Source: Chitinophagaceae bacterium (lineage in GTDB: Bacteria > Bacteroidota > Bacteroidia > Chitinophagales > Chitinophagaceae). From it: a stretch of 64,000 nt of DNA. Shown piece by piece: positions 35,455 to 43,472 of this stretch; position 1 is the first letter of the stretch; each line of letters begins with the position of its first letter. The translations under genes and the position numbers were made by a program. The DNA lies in the NCBI GenBank assembly GCA_016719165.1, contig JADKAJ010000001.1, positions 620,001 through 684,000 on the forward strand. The letters run 5' to 3'. Below the pieces are notes generated by a model that worked only from the letters and a program-made list of their open reading frames with translations, made no database searches and was not told the DNA's origin.

Positions 35455-35928
35455 ATGAATAATACCCTTAAACTGATAATTGCCATTGCAATTCCATTAA
35501 TTGTTGGCGGTACCAGTGGTTTTTTTACAGCAACAGGTGTGGAAAGCTGGTATCAAACTATTGCCAGGCCCACATGGAATCCCCCCGGATGGATATTTGG
35601 CCCGGTCTGGACGACTTTATATGTTATGATGGGTATTTCTTTATTTCTTGTTTGGAAAGAAGATACCAGTGTAGAATTAAAAAAAATTGCTATTGCGCTG
35701 TTTACAGTTCAGCTTGTCCTGAATTTTTTCTGGTCCTTTATTTTTTTTAACCAGCATCAAATAGGCTGGGCCCTGGTTGAAATAATCGCTATGTGGGTTT
35801 TTATTCTGCTGACCATTTTTGCGTTTGCACAAGTGAATAAGGCAGCAGCATGGTTACTGGTCCCCTATATAAGTTGGGTGAGTTTTGCAACGATTTTGAA
35901 TTTTACAATCTGGCAACTTAATAAATAA
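35455..35928 (+). CDS. tspO: TspO/MBR family protein
   Basis: A 157-residue, five-helix membrane protein with W-Y-Q-T-I-A-R-P-T-W-N-P-P, the TspO signature, and W-T-T-L-Y-V-M-M-G-I-S-L-F-L-V-W. TspO binds porphyrins and is linked to tetrapyrrole handling and stress signalling. It is 31 bases downstream of the DUF3810 gene and ends at a terminator. Confidence 0.95.
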   Translation: MNNTLKLIIAIAIPLIVGGTSGFFTATGVESWYQTIARPTWNPPGWIFGPVWTTLYVMMGISLFLVWKEDTSVELKKIAIALFTVQLVLNFFWSFIFFNQHQIGWALVEIIAMWVFILLTIFAFAQVNKAAAWLLVPYISWVSFATILNFTIWQLNK

Positions 35929-35960
35929 AAAACTGCTCCTGGTTTACCGGGCAGTTTTTT
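35927..35960. terminator. Bidirectional terminator between tspO and dcd
   Basis: AAAAAACTGC pairs with GCAGTTTTTT around a G/C-containing loop. The A-run and T-run allow use from both sides, and the flanking genes converge here. Confidence 0.88.
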
Positions 35961-35987
35961 ATACTCTTTTAATCAATTTAAAGCGGA

Positions 35988-36524
35988 TTAAAAGTTATTC
36001 TTCCACATCATACTCTCAACTGGCTTATCCGGTTGATTGCTATATTTTGAGTTTTTCTTCTGGTTGTATTTAACTTCAATTTCCCCATCCACCGGGAAAT
36101 AGATCAACTGACCAATAGGCATACCTTTATATACTTTCACCGGTTGTTTTACTGAAATTTCCAGTGTCCAGTTGCCACAGAAACCAACATCACCTTTTCC
36201 TGCTGTAGCATGTATATCTATTCCGAGACGACCAGTGGATGATTTACCTTCCAGGAATGGTACATGGGCATGTGTTTCTGTATATTCTTCTGTAACGCCG
36301 AGGTAGAAAATATGTGGATACAAAACGATGCCTTCATCAGGAATTTCAAAGTAATCGATCTGGTTGTGCTTTTTCGCATCAATCATGTGCTCTTTGTATG
36401 TTGCTAATGTTTTTCCCAGGTGCACATCGTAGGAGTTACTCCCGAGGCATTCACGGTTATAGGGAGTGACTTTAATAGTGCCCTTCTCCATTTCTTCCAG
36501 TATCCGGGTATCAGAAAGTATCAT
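35988..36524 (-). CDS. dcd: dCTP deaminase
   Basis: A 178-residue dCTP deaminase of the dUTPase-like fold, which makes dUTP for thymidylate synthesis. The core E-G-K-S-S-T-G-R-L-G-I-D-I-H-A-T-A-G holds the active-site Ser, Arg and Glu; G-F-C-G-N-W-T-L-E-I follows. Start M-I-L-S-D is universal. Length fits the monofunctional family; whether it also has dUTPase activity cannot be told. Confidence 0.96.
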   Translation of the reverse strand: MILSDTRILEEMEKGTIKVTPYNRECLGSNSYDVHLGKTLATYKEHMIDAKKHNQIDYFEIPDEGIVLYPHIFYLGVTEEYTETHAHVPFLEGKSSTGRLGIDIHATAGKGDVGFCGNWTLEISVKQPVKVYKGMPIGQLIYFPVDGEIEVKYNQKKNSKYSNQPDKPVESMMWKNNF

Positions 36525-36577
36525 TTTATATCTTCGGTTTTATTTAGGATGGCAAAGTAAACAGGAATGAAGAACTA

Positions 36578-37195
36578 ATGCCGGTTTTTTTTCAACATCA
36601 AATCAACGAAAATACCCGACTGGGGGTATGGAAGATCGAAGAATCAGAAGCGTTCTTTAAAGGGAATGTGCCCCTGCACCGTCATGTTACTCATCCTCAT
36701 AAACGGTTGCAGCACCTTGCCGGACGATTCTTATTACAATTTCTGTTCCCGGACTTTCCATACGAACTGGTTCAGATTGCTGATACCAATAAGCCTTATC
36801 TTCCGGCAGAACAGTATCATTTTTCTATTTCGCATTGCGGGGATTACGCTGCAGCAATTGTAAGCAGGGATAAAAGGGTGGGGATTGATGTAGAATTGAC
36901 GACAAATAAAATTGTAAAGATCAAAGACAAATACCTTAGCCAGGAGGAGCAGCATTTGTTTACTACAGAATTACTGACAACCGACTATCATTTACTGACA
37001 CTTTTATGGTCTGCTAAAGAATCTGTTTTTAAATGGTATGGACAAGGTAATGTTGACTTTAAGAAGCATATCCGTTTATTGAATCACCAGGAAGGAAAAG
37101 AGACGTTAGACTGCTTCTTCTCTAAAAATGAAGCAGAACTAACTATTCATTACCGCTGGTATGATGATTTAGTACTTTCGTGGATTATTAACTAA
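36578..37195 (+). CDS. 4'-phosphopantetheinyl transferase
   Basis: A 205-residue Sfp-like transferase that attaches the phosphopantetheine arm to carrier proteins. The motifs are F-S-I-S-H-C-G-D (P1-like), V-G-I-D-V-E (metal-binding Asp/Glu) and W-S-A-K-E-S-V-F-K-W. No polyketide or peptide synthase genes are close, so the substrate is probably the fatty-acid ACP. It starts 54 bases from the divergent dcd. Confidence 0.93.
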   Translation: MPVFFQHQINENTRLGVWKIEESEAFFKGNVPLHRHVTHPHKRLQHLAGRFLLQFLFPDFPYELVQIADTNKPYLPAEQYHFSISHCGDYAAAIVSRDKRVGIDVELTTNKIVKIKDKYLSQEEQHLFTTELLTTDYHLLTLLWSAKESVFKWYGQGNVDFKKHIRLLNHQEGKETLDCFFSKNEAELTIHYRWYDDLVLSWIIN

Positions 37196-37246
37196 TTATT
37201 ATTTGGCTATTACAGACCATCTTTTTTTATTTGTAAAAAATTATAT

Positions 37247-37888
37247 ATGAAGATTCAAATCACCCTTTTCCTTTTTACCAGTCTGGTACTGGCATCCTGC
37301 GGCCCGAAGATCTACAAATCCACAGAATTTGACACCGCACTTGCCCGGCATAAAACGGTTGCTATACTTCCTGCAGATGTAAGTACCCGTTTACGACCGA
37401 ATGAAGCCAAAAAAGTAACAGCAGAACAACTGGCGGAAATGAATGAGAAAACCGGTTTTGCCATCCAGGATAAAATGTACAGCTGGTTTTTACGCCGGTC
37501 AGATAAATACCAGTACACAGTAACATTCCAGGACGTTACAAGAACAAATGCCCTTTTAAAACAAGCGGGTATTGGTTATAACGACCTGGCTGCTAAAGAC
37601 AGAACTGAACTTGCAAAACTTCTCGGTGTAGATGCAGTGCTGCAGGACAGGACCAGTATGGACAAGCCTATGTCTGACGGTGCCGCTGTAGCAGTTGGTG
37701 TTATTTTTGGTATGTGGGGAAGTACCAACAGTGTACAGACTACCATTAATATACATGATGGTAAAACAGGTAACCTGCTTTGGAAGTATGACTACCAGGC
37801 CCAGGGATCCGTTGGTTCTTCTGCAGAGAACCTCGTGAATGCGTTAATGAGAAATGCATCTAAGAAATTCCCCTATAGTGTGAAGTAA
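37247..37888 (+). CDS. Lipoprotein, GNA1162/CsgG-like fold (putative)
   Basis: A 213-residue lipoprotein with the lipobox L-V-L-A-S-C-G. A segment K-T-V-A-I-L-P-A-D-V, then a Q-D-K-M-Y-S-W-F helix and L-L-G-V-D-A-V-L-Q, resembles the fold of CsgG/GNA1162-type lipoproteins. The substrate or partner is unknown. A terminator follows directly. Confidence 0.8.
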   Translation: MKIQITLFLFTSLVLASCGPKIYKSTEFDTALARHKTVAILPADVSTRLRPNEAKKVTAEQLAEMNEKTGFAIQDKMYSWFLRRSDKYQYTVTFQDVTRTNALLKQAGIGYNDLAAKDRTELAKLLGVDAVLQDRTSMDKPMSDGAAVAVGVIFGMWGSTNSVQTTINIHDGKTGNLLWKYDYQAQGSVGSSAENLVNALMRNASKKFPYSVK

Positions 37889-37907
37889 TAAAGAATGATT
37901 TGCCAGC

Positions 37908-37939
37908 AATAAAGCCACCATGATACTGGTGGCTTTATT
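37908..37939. terminator. Bidirectional terminator between the lipoprotein and DUF2130 genes
   Basis: AATAAAGCCACCA pairs with TGGTGGCTTTATT around a six-base loop. The genes converge on it. Confidence 0.85.
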
Positions 37940-37972
37940 ATTTAATATACTTAAAAGACATGTAGAAACAGA

Positions 37973-39169
37973 TTAGTCTAACTGAAGATCATCATTGCCA
38001 TCTCCCAATAAATTAAGGTCTACATCAGTTCCGGAAATGCCTTCAATAGAACCACGTACATGAGCCGCATTGAGCAAAACTTTCTCCAACTGCTTCTCCC
38101 TTTGTTTCCATAATTTTTCCATTGCATCTCTTTCTTTTTGTATAGAGAGTTTCATGCTCATGAATCCCTCCCGGATGGCCTGCCATTGTTCGGCAAATTC
38201 ACGACTGGTCAGGTAGCCATAAAGCAGGTGCATTTTATCACCCTTGTTCTCCTGGCTTTTTGACGCATTAAATATCTTAATTACTGCATCCCGCAACATA
38301 TGAACAACAGCTTTCGCCTCTGCAAACGAACAGATCCAAACTCCCTCTTTCTCACCAAAGCTGGTCATATCCTTAGGTAATGCCTGGGTAATAATTACAG
38401 CCACATCAGCCCCCTGGCTCCGCATATCAGCTTTTAATTTTTCAATCCAGTCATTGGAAAAATCTTTGGTTCGTTTACTTTCAAAAATGATTTTACCACA
38501 TTCTTGTCCAAAACTATTACGAACAGTTTGAATACAATCTGCCCCGCGGACGCCTTTGCCAACTTCTGCAATCAGGTCAAATGGGAAGGCAGTTCGCAGC
38601 ATTTCTTCCAGCAGCAGTTCCTGTACTTCTCCCTGTGATTGCATACTGCCCTGCTCCGCTTTTCGTCTCATTTCTTCAGCCAGTTTCCGTTGCGCTTCCA
38701 GTTTCTCCTCCATTTCTTTCAGCCGCAACTGAAATTCTGTTTCTTTCGCAGCATTCCGTTGTTCTTCCAGCTTTCTTATTTCTATGGACAGTTTCTCTCT
38801 TTCTTCCTGTAGTTTCTTCTGAACAGATAATTCCAGTTCCGCTTCTTTATTAATAAGCTCTTGCTCTTTCCTTAGGAAATCCAGTTGTTGTTGCCTGGCT
38901 TGTTTTAATTTTTCTTCATTATCCTTATTATTTTGTTCCAGCATTTTCAGTTTGTTCTCAAAATCGGCAGCAATATTTTTGCGGATATTTTCTTCGAGGC
39001 TTTGTTGCAGTCGCTTCTTTTCCTCTTCCATTTTATTCTGAAACTCTTCGTTCTTTTTCTTCTGCCAGTCTGCTGCTTTGCTGCGGAGTTCTTTTTCTAC
39101 TTCCTCCCGGATCGCATCATTTGGTTCAAACTGGTGACCACAATTCGGACATTTTATTTCAGTAGGCAT
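37973..39169 (-). CDS. DUF2130 protein with zinc ribbon and coiled coil
   Basis: A 398-residue protein. Residues 5-13 (C-P-N-C-G-H-Q-F) form a half zinc ribbon, residues about 20-190 are a long charged coiled coil rich in K-E and Q-E repeats, and residues 190-330 are the DUF2130 domain. The latter contains F-E-S-K-R-T-K-D, which fits a PD-(D/E)XK nuclease-like fold (G-A-D ... F-E-S-K). The family is widespread and of unknown function; a DNA-processing role is inferred. It stands alone. Confidence 0.85.
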   Translation of the reverse strand: MPTEIKCPNCGHQFEPNDAIREEVEKELRSKAADWQKKKNEEFQNKMEEEKKRLQQSLEENIRKNIAADFENKLKMLEQNNKDNEEKLKQARQQQLDFLRKEQELINKEAELELSVQKKLQEEREKLSIEIRKLEEQRNAAKETEFQLRLKEMEEKLEAQRKLAEEMRRKAEQGSMQSQGEVQELLLEEMLRTAFPFDLIAEVGKGVRGADCIQTVRNSFGQECGKIIFESKRTKDFSNDWIEKLKADMRSQGADVAVIITQALPKDMTSFGEKEGVWICSFAEAKAVVHMLRDAVIKIFNASKSQENKGDKMHLLYGYLTSREFAEQWQAIREGFMSMKLSIQKERDAMEKLWKQREKQLEKVLLNAAHVRGSIEGISGTDVDLNLLGDGNDDLQLD

Positions 39170-39200
39170 TAATTCGGCTTTAGTTTCAAATTTACAAATA

Positions 39201-39246
39201 AAAAAAGCGACTCATTTTATTGAATCGCTTTTAAAAGTGCCCCGGA
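39201..39246 (-). repeat. Duplicate of the tRNA-Leu 3' end and terminator
   Basis: A 21-base stretch (39226-39246) is identical to 39573-39593, which covers the 3' acceptor strand of tRNA-Leu(TAA), its discriminator and the following T-rich region. The hairpin AAAAAAGCGA ... TCGCTTTT also recurs with a longer loop. The copies are in the same orientation, 347 bases apart, and flank the GIY-YIG gene. Confidence 0.85.
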
Positions 39247-39263
39247 CCCCGATTGCATCGGGG
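39247..39263. repeat. CCCCGAT hairpin at the edge of the GIY-YIG cassette
   Basis: CCCCGAT pairs with ATCGGGG around a TGC loop, touching the duplicated tRNA end on one side and lying 23 bases from the stop of the nuclease gene on the other. Stem and loop sizes equal those at 11144-11160 and 11827-11843. Confidence 0.78.
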
Positions 39264-39286
39264 TAGGTCATTGCCGGGTAAATTAC

Positions 39287-39550
39287 CTACTTAGGGTAAT
39301 TTGGCCAGTTCCCGGCAATAAGCGACTCTATATAAATTCTGCTTTTTTGTTTCTTTATTCTTAATTCTTCTTTTCTGGCCCCGGCCTCCGTCTCAAATGG
39401 CTTAAAAGCACAAAGTTTATATGGGATACAATTTCTTGTAGCTGGAACGATACCCTTATTATGTCTGTTCAGCCTTACTTCCACATCAGCACTAAAACCA
39501 ACATAATAACGGTTACACTTTTCTGAGTATAGTATGTATACAAAGTACAT
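39287..39550 (-). CDS. GIY-YIG nuclease family protein (single domain)
   Basis: An intact 87-residue protein consisting of one GIY-YIG domain: Y-F-V-Y-I-L-Y-S and Y-Y-V-G-F-S, then R-L-N-R-H-N-K-G with the catalytic Arg and His, E-T-E-A-G-A-R-K-E-E and a basic end. It is intact, unlike the copy at 11 kb. The start ATG lies right behind the tRNA-Leu terminator, and a copy of the tRNA 3' end follows the gene. The family is often annotated as UvrC-like or UPF0213. The domain cleaves DNA; the target is unknown. Confidence 0.9.
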   Translation of the reverse strand: MYFVYILYSEKCNRYYVGFSADVEVRLNRHNKGIVPATRNCIPYKLCAFKPFETEAGARKEELRIKKQKSRIYIESLIAGNWPNYPK

Positions 39551-39580
39551 AAAATAAAAAAGCGACTTGCGTCGCTTTTA
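39551..39580 (-). terminator. Terminator behind tRNA-Leu(TAA)
   Basis: AAAAGCGAC pairs with GTCGCTTTT around a small loop, followed on the minus strand by a T-rich tail. The GIY-YIG start codon lies at its edge. Confidence 0.8.
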
Positions 39581-39584
39581 AAAG

Positions 39585-39670
39585 TGCCCCGGATCGGAGT
39601 TGAACCGATACGGCCATTGCTGGCCACAGGATTTTAAGTCCTGCGTGTCTACCAATTCCACCACCAGGGC
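39585..39670 (-). tRNA. tRNA-Leu (anticodon TAA)
   Basis: An 86-nt class II tRNA on the minus strand: acceptor GCCCTGG / CCGGGGC with discriminator A, D-arm GGTGGAATTGGTAGACAC, anticodon loop CTTAAAA (TAA), a variable arm GTGGCCAGCAATGGCCGTAT, and T-loop TTCAACT. CCA is not encoded. Its 3' end is duplicated at 39226-39246. Confidence 0.95.
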
Positions 39671-39716
39671 AACCGGTAAAAAAAATCCTCCGCCGGAACG
39701 GCAAGAGGACTTTCTG

Positions 39717-39789
<73 letters not shown>

Positions 39790-39889
39790 ATTTTAAAAAG
39801 ATCTGCTGGTCCCTTGTTGCCCTCATTTTTTCTGAAGGCGGGACGCAAAAATAGGGCAAGTGCCCTTTTTAAAAAAATTTTTGAACTAA

Positions 39890-40108
39890 TTATTTGTATT
39901 TCGGTGTGTACTGGCTGCTCTCCTGCACAGGAACTTCAATCTTGCTGTATCGTTTGTTATATAAGACGGTACAAGTGCCTAAAACAAAGGCAACAATGCA
40001 TGCTACCTGCAGGTAAAAAAGAAAACCTGAAGATGAAACCCAGTTGTGGGCGAAATCCTTGTCTTGTACTTTTTGAAGCTCTTCGTGGTATTCCTGGTTA
40101 TGGGTCAT
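39890..40108 (-). CDS. Small single-pass membrane protein
   Basis: A 72-residue protein: a charged N-terminal 25 residues (Q-E-Y-H-E-E-L-Q-K-V-Q-D-K-D-F), one transmembrane helix (G-F-L-F-Y-L-Q-V-A-C-I-V-A-F-V-L) and a short, polar tail. I do not recognise a family. It lies upstream of the tRNA-Gly/tRNA-Leu pair and downstream of a glycosyltransferase gene on the same strand. Confidence 0.5.
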   Translation of the reverse strand: MTHNQEYHEELQKVQDKDFAHNWVSSSGFLFYLQVACIVAFVLGTCTVLYNKRYSKIEVPVQESSQYTPKYK

Positions 40109-40152
40109 ACTAGATTTTTGTGTTGCAAAAATAAGGGTTCAAACCAAAAAAA

Positions 40153-41184
40153 TCATTTTGTTTCATCCATAATTTCATCAAAATGCTTTCTCTTTTTAAT
40201 AAAATGCTGCCAAATCATGTTCTTTTTAGAATACCCTGAAAGATTACCTTTTTTAGTTACCGGAAATACACTCTTGTGCTGATAAAAAAACCACCACTTT
40301 GTATAGGAAAGGTGAGACCGGATAATTGCTACAAAATAACCGCCATCTCCTGACAGTAATCCTTTCCAGGCAGACAGTGCATCGAGAAAATTTCTTGCCG
40401 GTACAATCCAAATTTTTTTGGAATAGGGAAGGTTCTTCGAAAGCATTATCCTGTTATTCCTGAAATTGAGATAGGTCTTCAATGAGTTACCCCTGGGTAA
40501 AGTGCCACCACCAACATGGTACACTACTGCAGCCGGGCAGGAGTAAATTTTATACCCGGCCAGTTGTATTCTCCAGCACATGTCAATTTCTTCCTGGTGT
40601 GCAAAGAAATATTCATCAAACCCTTTCACTTCGTGAAAAACAGAAGAACGGATAAATAACGATGCACCGCTGGCCCAAAAAATTGGCTCTGATTGGTCGT
40701 ACTGGCCTTTATCTTCCTCACATATATCAAAGATTCTCCCTTTGGCAAAGGGGTAACCATATTTATCTAACCAGCCCCCGGCCGCCCCGGCATATTCAAA
40801 CATTTTTTTATTCTTATAAGAAAGAACCTTTGGCTGGCAGGCAGCTATTTTAGAATTGCTTTCCAATAAGTCAACCATTGGCCCAAGCCAGTTAGGTTGT
40901 ACTTCTACATCCGAATTCAGCAGCACATAATAATCTGATTTCACCAGTTTCAATGCTTCATTATAACCTTTTGCAAAACCATAGTTCTCTTTAAAGCAGA
41001 TGATACGGATCCCGGGATAATTTTTTTGGAGAAAGTTAACCGAGTTATCTGCTGATCCATTGTCGGCCACAATCACTTCCATATTGGCATAATGGGTGGA
41101 TAATACAAAAGGCAAAAACTGTTCAAGGTATTTTTGTCCATTCCAGTTCAATATTACTATGGCTACTTTAGGTAAGGGGCTCAA
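40153..41184 (-). CDS. Family 2 glycosyltransferase
   Basis: A 343-residue GT-A fold transferase: V-A-I-V-I-L-N-W-N-G at the N-terminus, V-I-V-A-D-N-G-S-A-D, L-L-N-S-D-V-E-V-Q (DXD) and F-D-E-Y-F-F-A-H-Q-E-E-I-D-M-C-W-R as the acceptor and catalytic region. The rhamnosyltransferase-like group matches best. No other envelope sugar genes lie near, so the acceptor is unknown. Confidence 0.92.
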   Translation of the reverse strand: MSPLPKVAIVILNWNGQKYLEQFLPFVLSTHYANMEVIVADNGSADNSVNFLQKNYPGIRIICFKENYGFAKGYNEALKLVKSDYYVLLNSDVEVQPNWLGPMVDLLESNSKIAACQPKVLSYKNKKMFEYAGAAGGWLDKYGYPFAKGRIFDICEEDKGQYDQSEPIFWASGASLFIRSSVFHEVKGFDEYFFAHQEEIDMCWRIQLAGYKIYSCPAAVVYHVGGGTLPRGNSLKTYLNFRNNRIMLSKNLPYSKKIWIVPARNFLDALSAWKGLLSGDGGYFVAIIRSHLSYTKWWFFYQHKSVFPVTKKGNLSGYSKKNMIWQHFIKKRKHFDEIMDETK

Positions 41185-41245
41185 GGGGGTGAAAATATTT
41201 ATTCAAAAATAAGGGAAGCCGGTTTATCCTCGTTAAATTCGAAAC

Positions 41246-42397
41246 ATGTTTAGGCAAATTTTAAACTGGAGAACATTGCTTGCTTTGGTAGCTATTATTA
41301 TTGTAAGCGGTACTATCTTTTATTCACAATACCTGGCTAAAAAAATAGCCAGGGAAGAACGTCAAAAAGTGGAGCAATGGGTAGAAGCGGGGAAGTTTCT
41401 TATCAATGCACCCATTAATGCCGATATTACTTTTGCCTCCAGAATAGTTACAGAAAACAAATCGATACCTATTATTGAAACCAATGAAAAGGATAGTATC
41501 ACTAACTATATTAACCTGGATTCCGCACAGGTAGCAAGGAATAGTACCTATGTTGAGCAAAAGCTCCGGCAATTTAAGTCTCAGAATAAGGCTGTGGAAT
41601 GGACGGACCCGCAAAATCCCTCAATCCGCAACAGGTATTATTATGGTGAATCCAAATTATTGAATGAGGTCCGTTATTACCCGATAGTTCAGCTATGCAT
41701 TGTGGCACTATTTATAGCAATTACATTGTTGTCATTACGAAGTAGCTATCGGTCTGTTCAAAACCAGGTATGGGCAGGTATGGCAAAGGAAACTGCTCAC
41801 CAGTTGGGAACTCCTGTTTCTTCGCTGGAAGGCTGGGTGGAGATGCTGAAAGAAAAACCCGGAAACGAAAAAATAGCACAAGAACTGGAAAAGGACGTAG
41901 ACAGGCTGCGTTTAGTATCTGACAGGTTTGGTAAAATCGGCAGTACTCCGCACCTGGAAGAGACCAACCTGGTGAGCCAGATCAATAATATGGTGGATTA
42001 CATGCGAAAAAGAGCTGCCGGTAAGATCACATTTACTGTAAATGCTCATGGGCAGCAACAAATAGTAAGCCGGGTGTCGGCTCCTTTGTTTGATTGGGTG
42101 ATTGAAAATTTATTGAAGAATGCGCTGGACGCTATGGAAGGGAAGGGGGCCATCACAGTAGATATTCATGAAGATGCAAAATCGGTTCATATTGATATTA
42201 CAGATACCGGCAAAGGGATCAGTAAACAAAATACGGCAAGGGTGTTCAAGCCGGGGTTTACTACAAAAAAAAGGGGATGGGGGCTTGGCTTAAGTCTTTC
42301 CCGGCGTATCATTAAGCATTATCATAAAGGAGAGATTTTTGTAAAACACTCAGAATTGGGAAAAGGAACTACGTTCAGAATTGTTCTGAAAAAATAA
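41246..42397 (+). CDS. Sensor histidine kinase
   Basis: A 383-residue membrane kinase. A transmembrane helix (about residues 11-29), a periplasmic region of about 110 residues and a second helix (about 149-165) precede the H-box A-H-Q-L-G-T-P-V-S-S-L (phosphoacceptor His about residue 184). The N-box (N-L-L-K-N-A-L-D-A), D-T-G-K-G-I and G-L-G-L-S-L-S ATP-binding motifs follow. A short helical stretch K-I-A-R-E-E-R-Q-K-V follows the first helix. No response regulator is adjacent, so it is an orphan kinase. Confidence 0.92.
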   Translation: MFRQILNWRTLLALVAIIIVSGTIFYSQYLAKKIAREERQKVEQWVEAGKFLINAPINADITFASRIVTENKSIPIIETNEKDSITNYINLDSAQVARNSTYVEQKLRQFKSQNKAVEWTDPQNPSIRNRYYYGESKLLNEVRYYPIVQLCIVALFIAITLLSLRSSYRSVQNQVWAGMAKETAHQLGTPVSSLEGWVEMLKEKPGNEKIAQELEKDVDRLRLVSDRFGKIGSTPHLEETNLVSQINNMVDYMRKRAAGKITFTVNAHGQQQIVSRVSAPLFDWVIENLLKNALDAMEGKGAITVDIHEDAKSVHIDITDTGKGISKQNTARVFKPGFTTKKRGWGLGLSLSRRIIKHYHKGEIFVKHSELGKGTTFRIVLKK

Positions 42398-42444
42398 ACA
42401 GCTTACATTTGCAGTCCTTAATCCTGAATTATTGATTAAGGGAT

Positions 42445-42527
42445 GCCCGGGTGGCGAATTGGTAGACACGCCACTTTGAGGTGGTGGTGCCGGAAACGGT
42501 GTGCTGGTTCGAATCCAGTCTCGGGCA
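42445..42527 (+). tRNA. tRNA-Leu (anticodon GAG)
   Basis: An 83-nt class II tRNA: acceptor GCCCGGG / CTCGGGC with discriminator A, D-arm GGTGGCGAATTGGTAGACAC, anticodon stem CCACT / GGTGG with loop TTGAGGT (GAG), a variable arm TGCCGGAAACGGTG, and T-arm CTGGTTCGAATCCAG. CCA is not encoded. A terminator follows two bases later. Confidence 0.95.
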
Positions 42528-42528
42528 C

Positions 42529-42557
42529 AAAGCGAAGCATTTGCTTCGCTTTTTTTA
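42529..42557. terminator. Terminator behind tRNA-Leu(GAG)
   Basis: AAAGCGAAGCA pairs with TGCTTCGCTTT around a two-base loop and runs into seven T. It overlaps the last codon of the convergent CHAD gene by three bases and may serve both. Confidence 0.9.
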
Positions 42558-43373
42558 TGATAATGGTATTGTCTTAATCCATTTTCTTGTTTTGTTACAG
42601 GCTGCTTTTATCAGCATGCTTTTCTTTTCATCAATATATTGTTCCAGTTCTTTCAACTTGTTATACTCATCAAAAGATTTGGGCAGGTAATCTTTCCTGA
42701 AATGTTTTATTCTTTGCAATGCAATTTCTTTATCCTGCCAGTTACCCAGGTCATCAAGAATATTATGCAATAATTCCGGGTGATATTCACTATTGTCATT
42801 TACTATGTTGATCCAGTAGTAAACTGATTTCAGGTTTTTGCGAAGCAGGTGAGGTTTTTTGAATTTTGATTTTGTCTCCCCGGCAGAGTGCCTGATAATA
42901 GATTGTAAATTTTGGTTCAACTCCCCGGTATTTTCAATTTCATTGTCTTGTTTCAAAACGAATGCAATTTTTTTTGTCTCTTTATTCTTATAACCATGAA
43001 TTTCCTGGTTGGACCATGCTTTTGTAATTTTTAAAACGGCTTGTAAATAAAGGGTGAGTTGCGGGTAGGAATAATTTGTTTCTTCTTTAAAAGATGTCAA
43101 TACCTCCAGGCAAATTTCTACATCCCGTTGCCGGCCAATAGTGTCAAACAGTTCTTCTGTTTTATCCAGTAACCCTTGCTGACCGGCCTCAACCGGATCA
43201 GTCACTTTTTTTAGTTGGGAATATAGATCAAGGTAAGCCCGGAGTTTTTTAATAGCCACTCTAAGGTCATGAATAGCTTCCTTCTCCAGTTTTTTTTGGA
43301 GCAAAGAAAGGTTTTGGTTAAATACCTTTTGCTCTTTACGCCAGTTGATTAATATCGGGTTTGCGTTGTTCAT
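42555..43373 (-). CDS. CHAD domain protein
   Basis: A 272-residue all-helical protein with the CHAD signature E-A-I-H-D-L-R-V-A-I-K-K-L-R-A-Y-L near the N-terminus and a second R-K-N-L-K-S-V-Y-Y-W repeat. CHAD domains bind inorganic polyphosphate through paired His/Lys/Arg residues. The ATG at 43373 (M-N-N-A-N-P) is preferred; upstream codons would add an unlikely cysteine- and arginine-rich stretch. No polyphosphate kinase is adjacent. Confidence 0.85.
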   Translation of the reverse strand: MNNANPILINWRKEQKVFNQNLSLLQKKLEKEAIHDLRVAIKKLRAYLDLYSQLKKVTDPVEAGQQGLLDKTEELFDTIGRQRDVEICLEVLTSFKEETNYSYPQLTLYLQAVLKITKAWSNQEIHGYKNKETKKIAFVLKQDNEIENTGELNQNLQSIIRHSAGETKSKFKKPHLLRKNLKSVYYWINIVNDNSEYHPELLHNILDDLGNWQDKEIALQRIKHFRKDYLPKSFDEYNKLKELEQYIDEKKSMLIKAACNKTRKWIKTIPLS

Positions 43374-43472
43374 ATGACAAACCGGCCTGGCAACATGCCC
43401 TCGCCTTTCCCTGCTAAATAACAATAATCCTGCAGGTTTATCCATGAGCCGCGTCAGCCGACTCTATTATTC

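Noticed and set aside
36578..37195. Phosphopantetheinyl transferase as a marker of a secondary-metabolite cluster
   Set aside because: No synthase, transport or tailoring genes lie nearby; housekeeping activation of ACP is enough.
39201..39670. CRISPR-like array at the repeated tRNA sequences
   Set aside because: There are only two copies with a gene between them; no short regular repeat/spacer series exists anywhere in the window.
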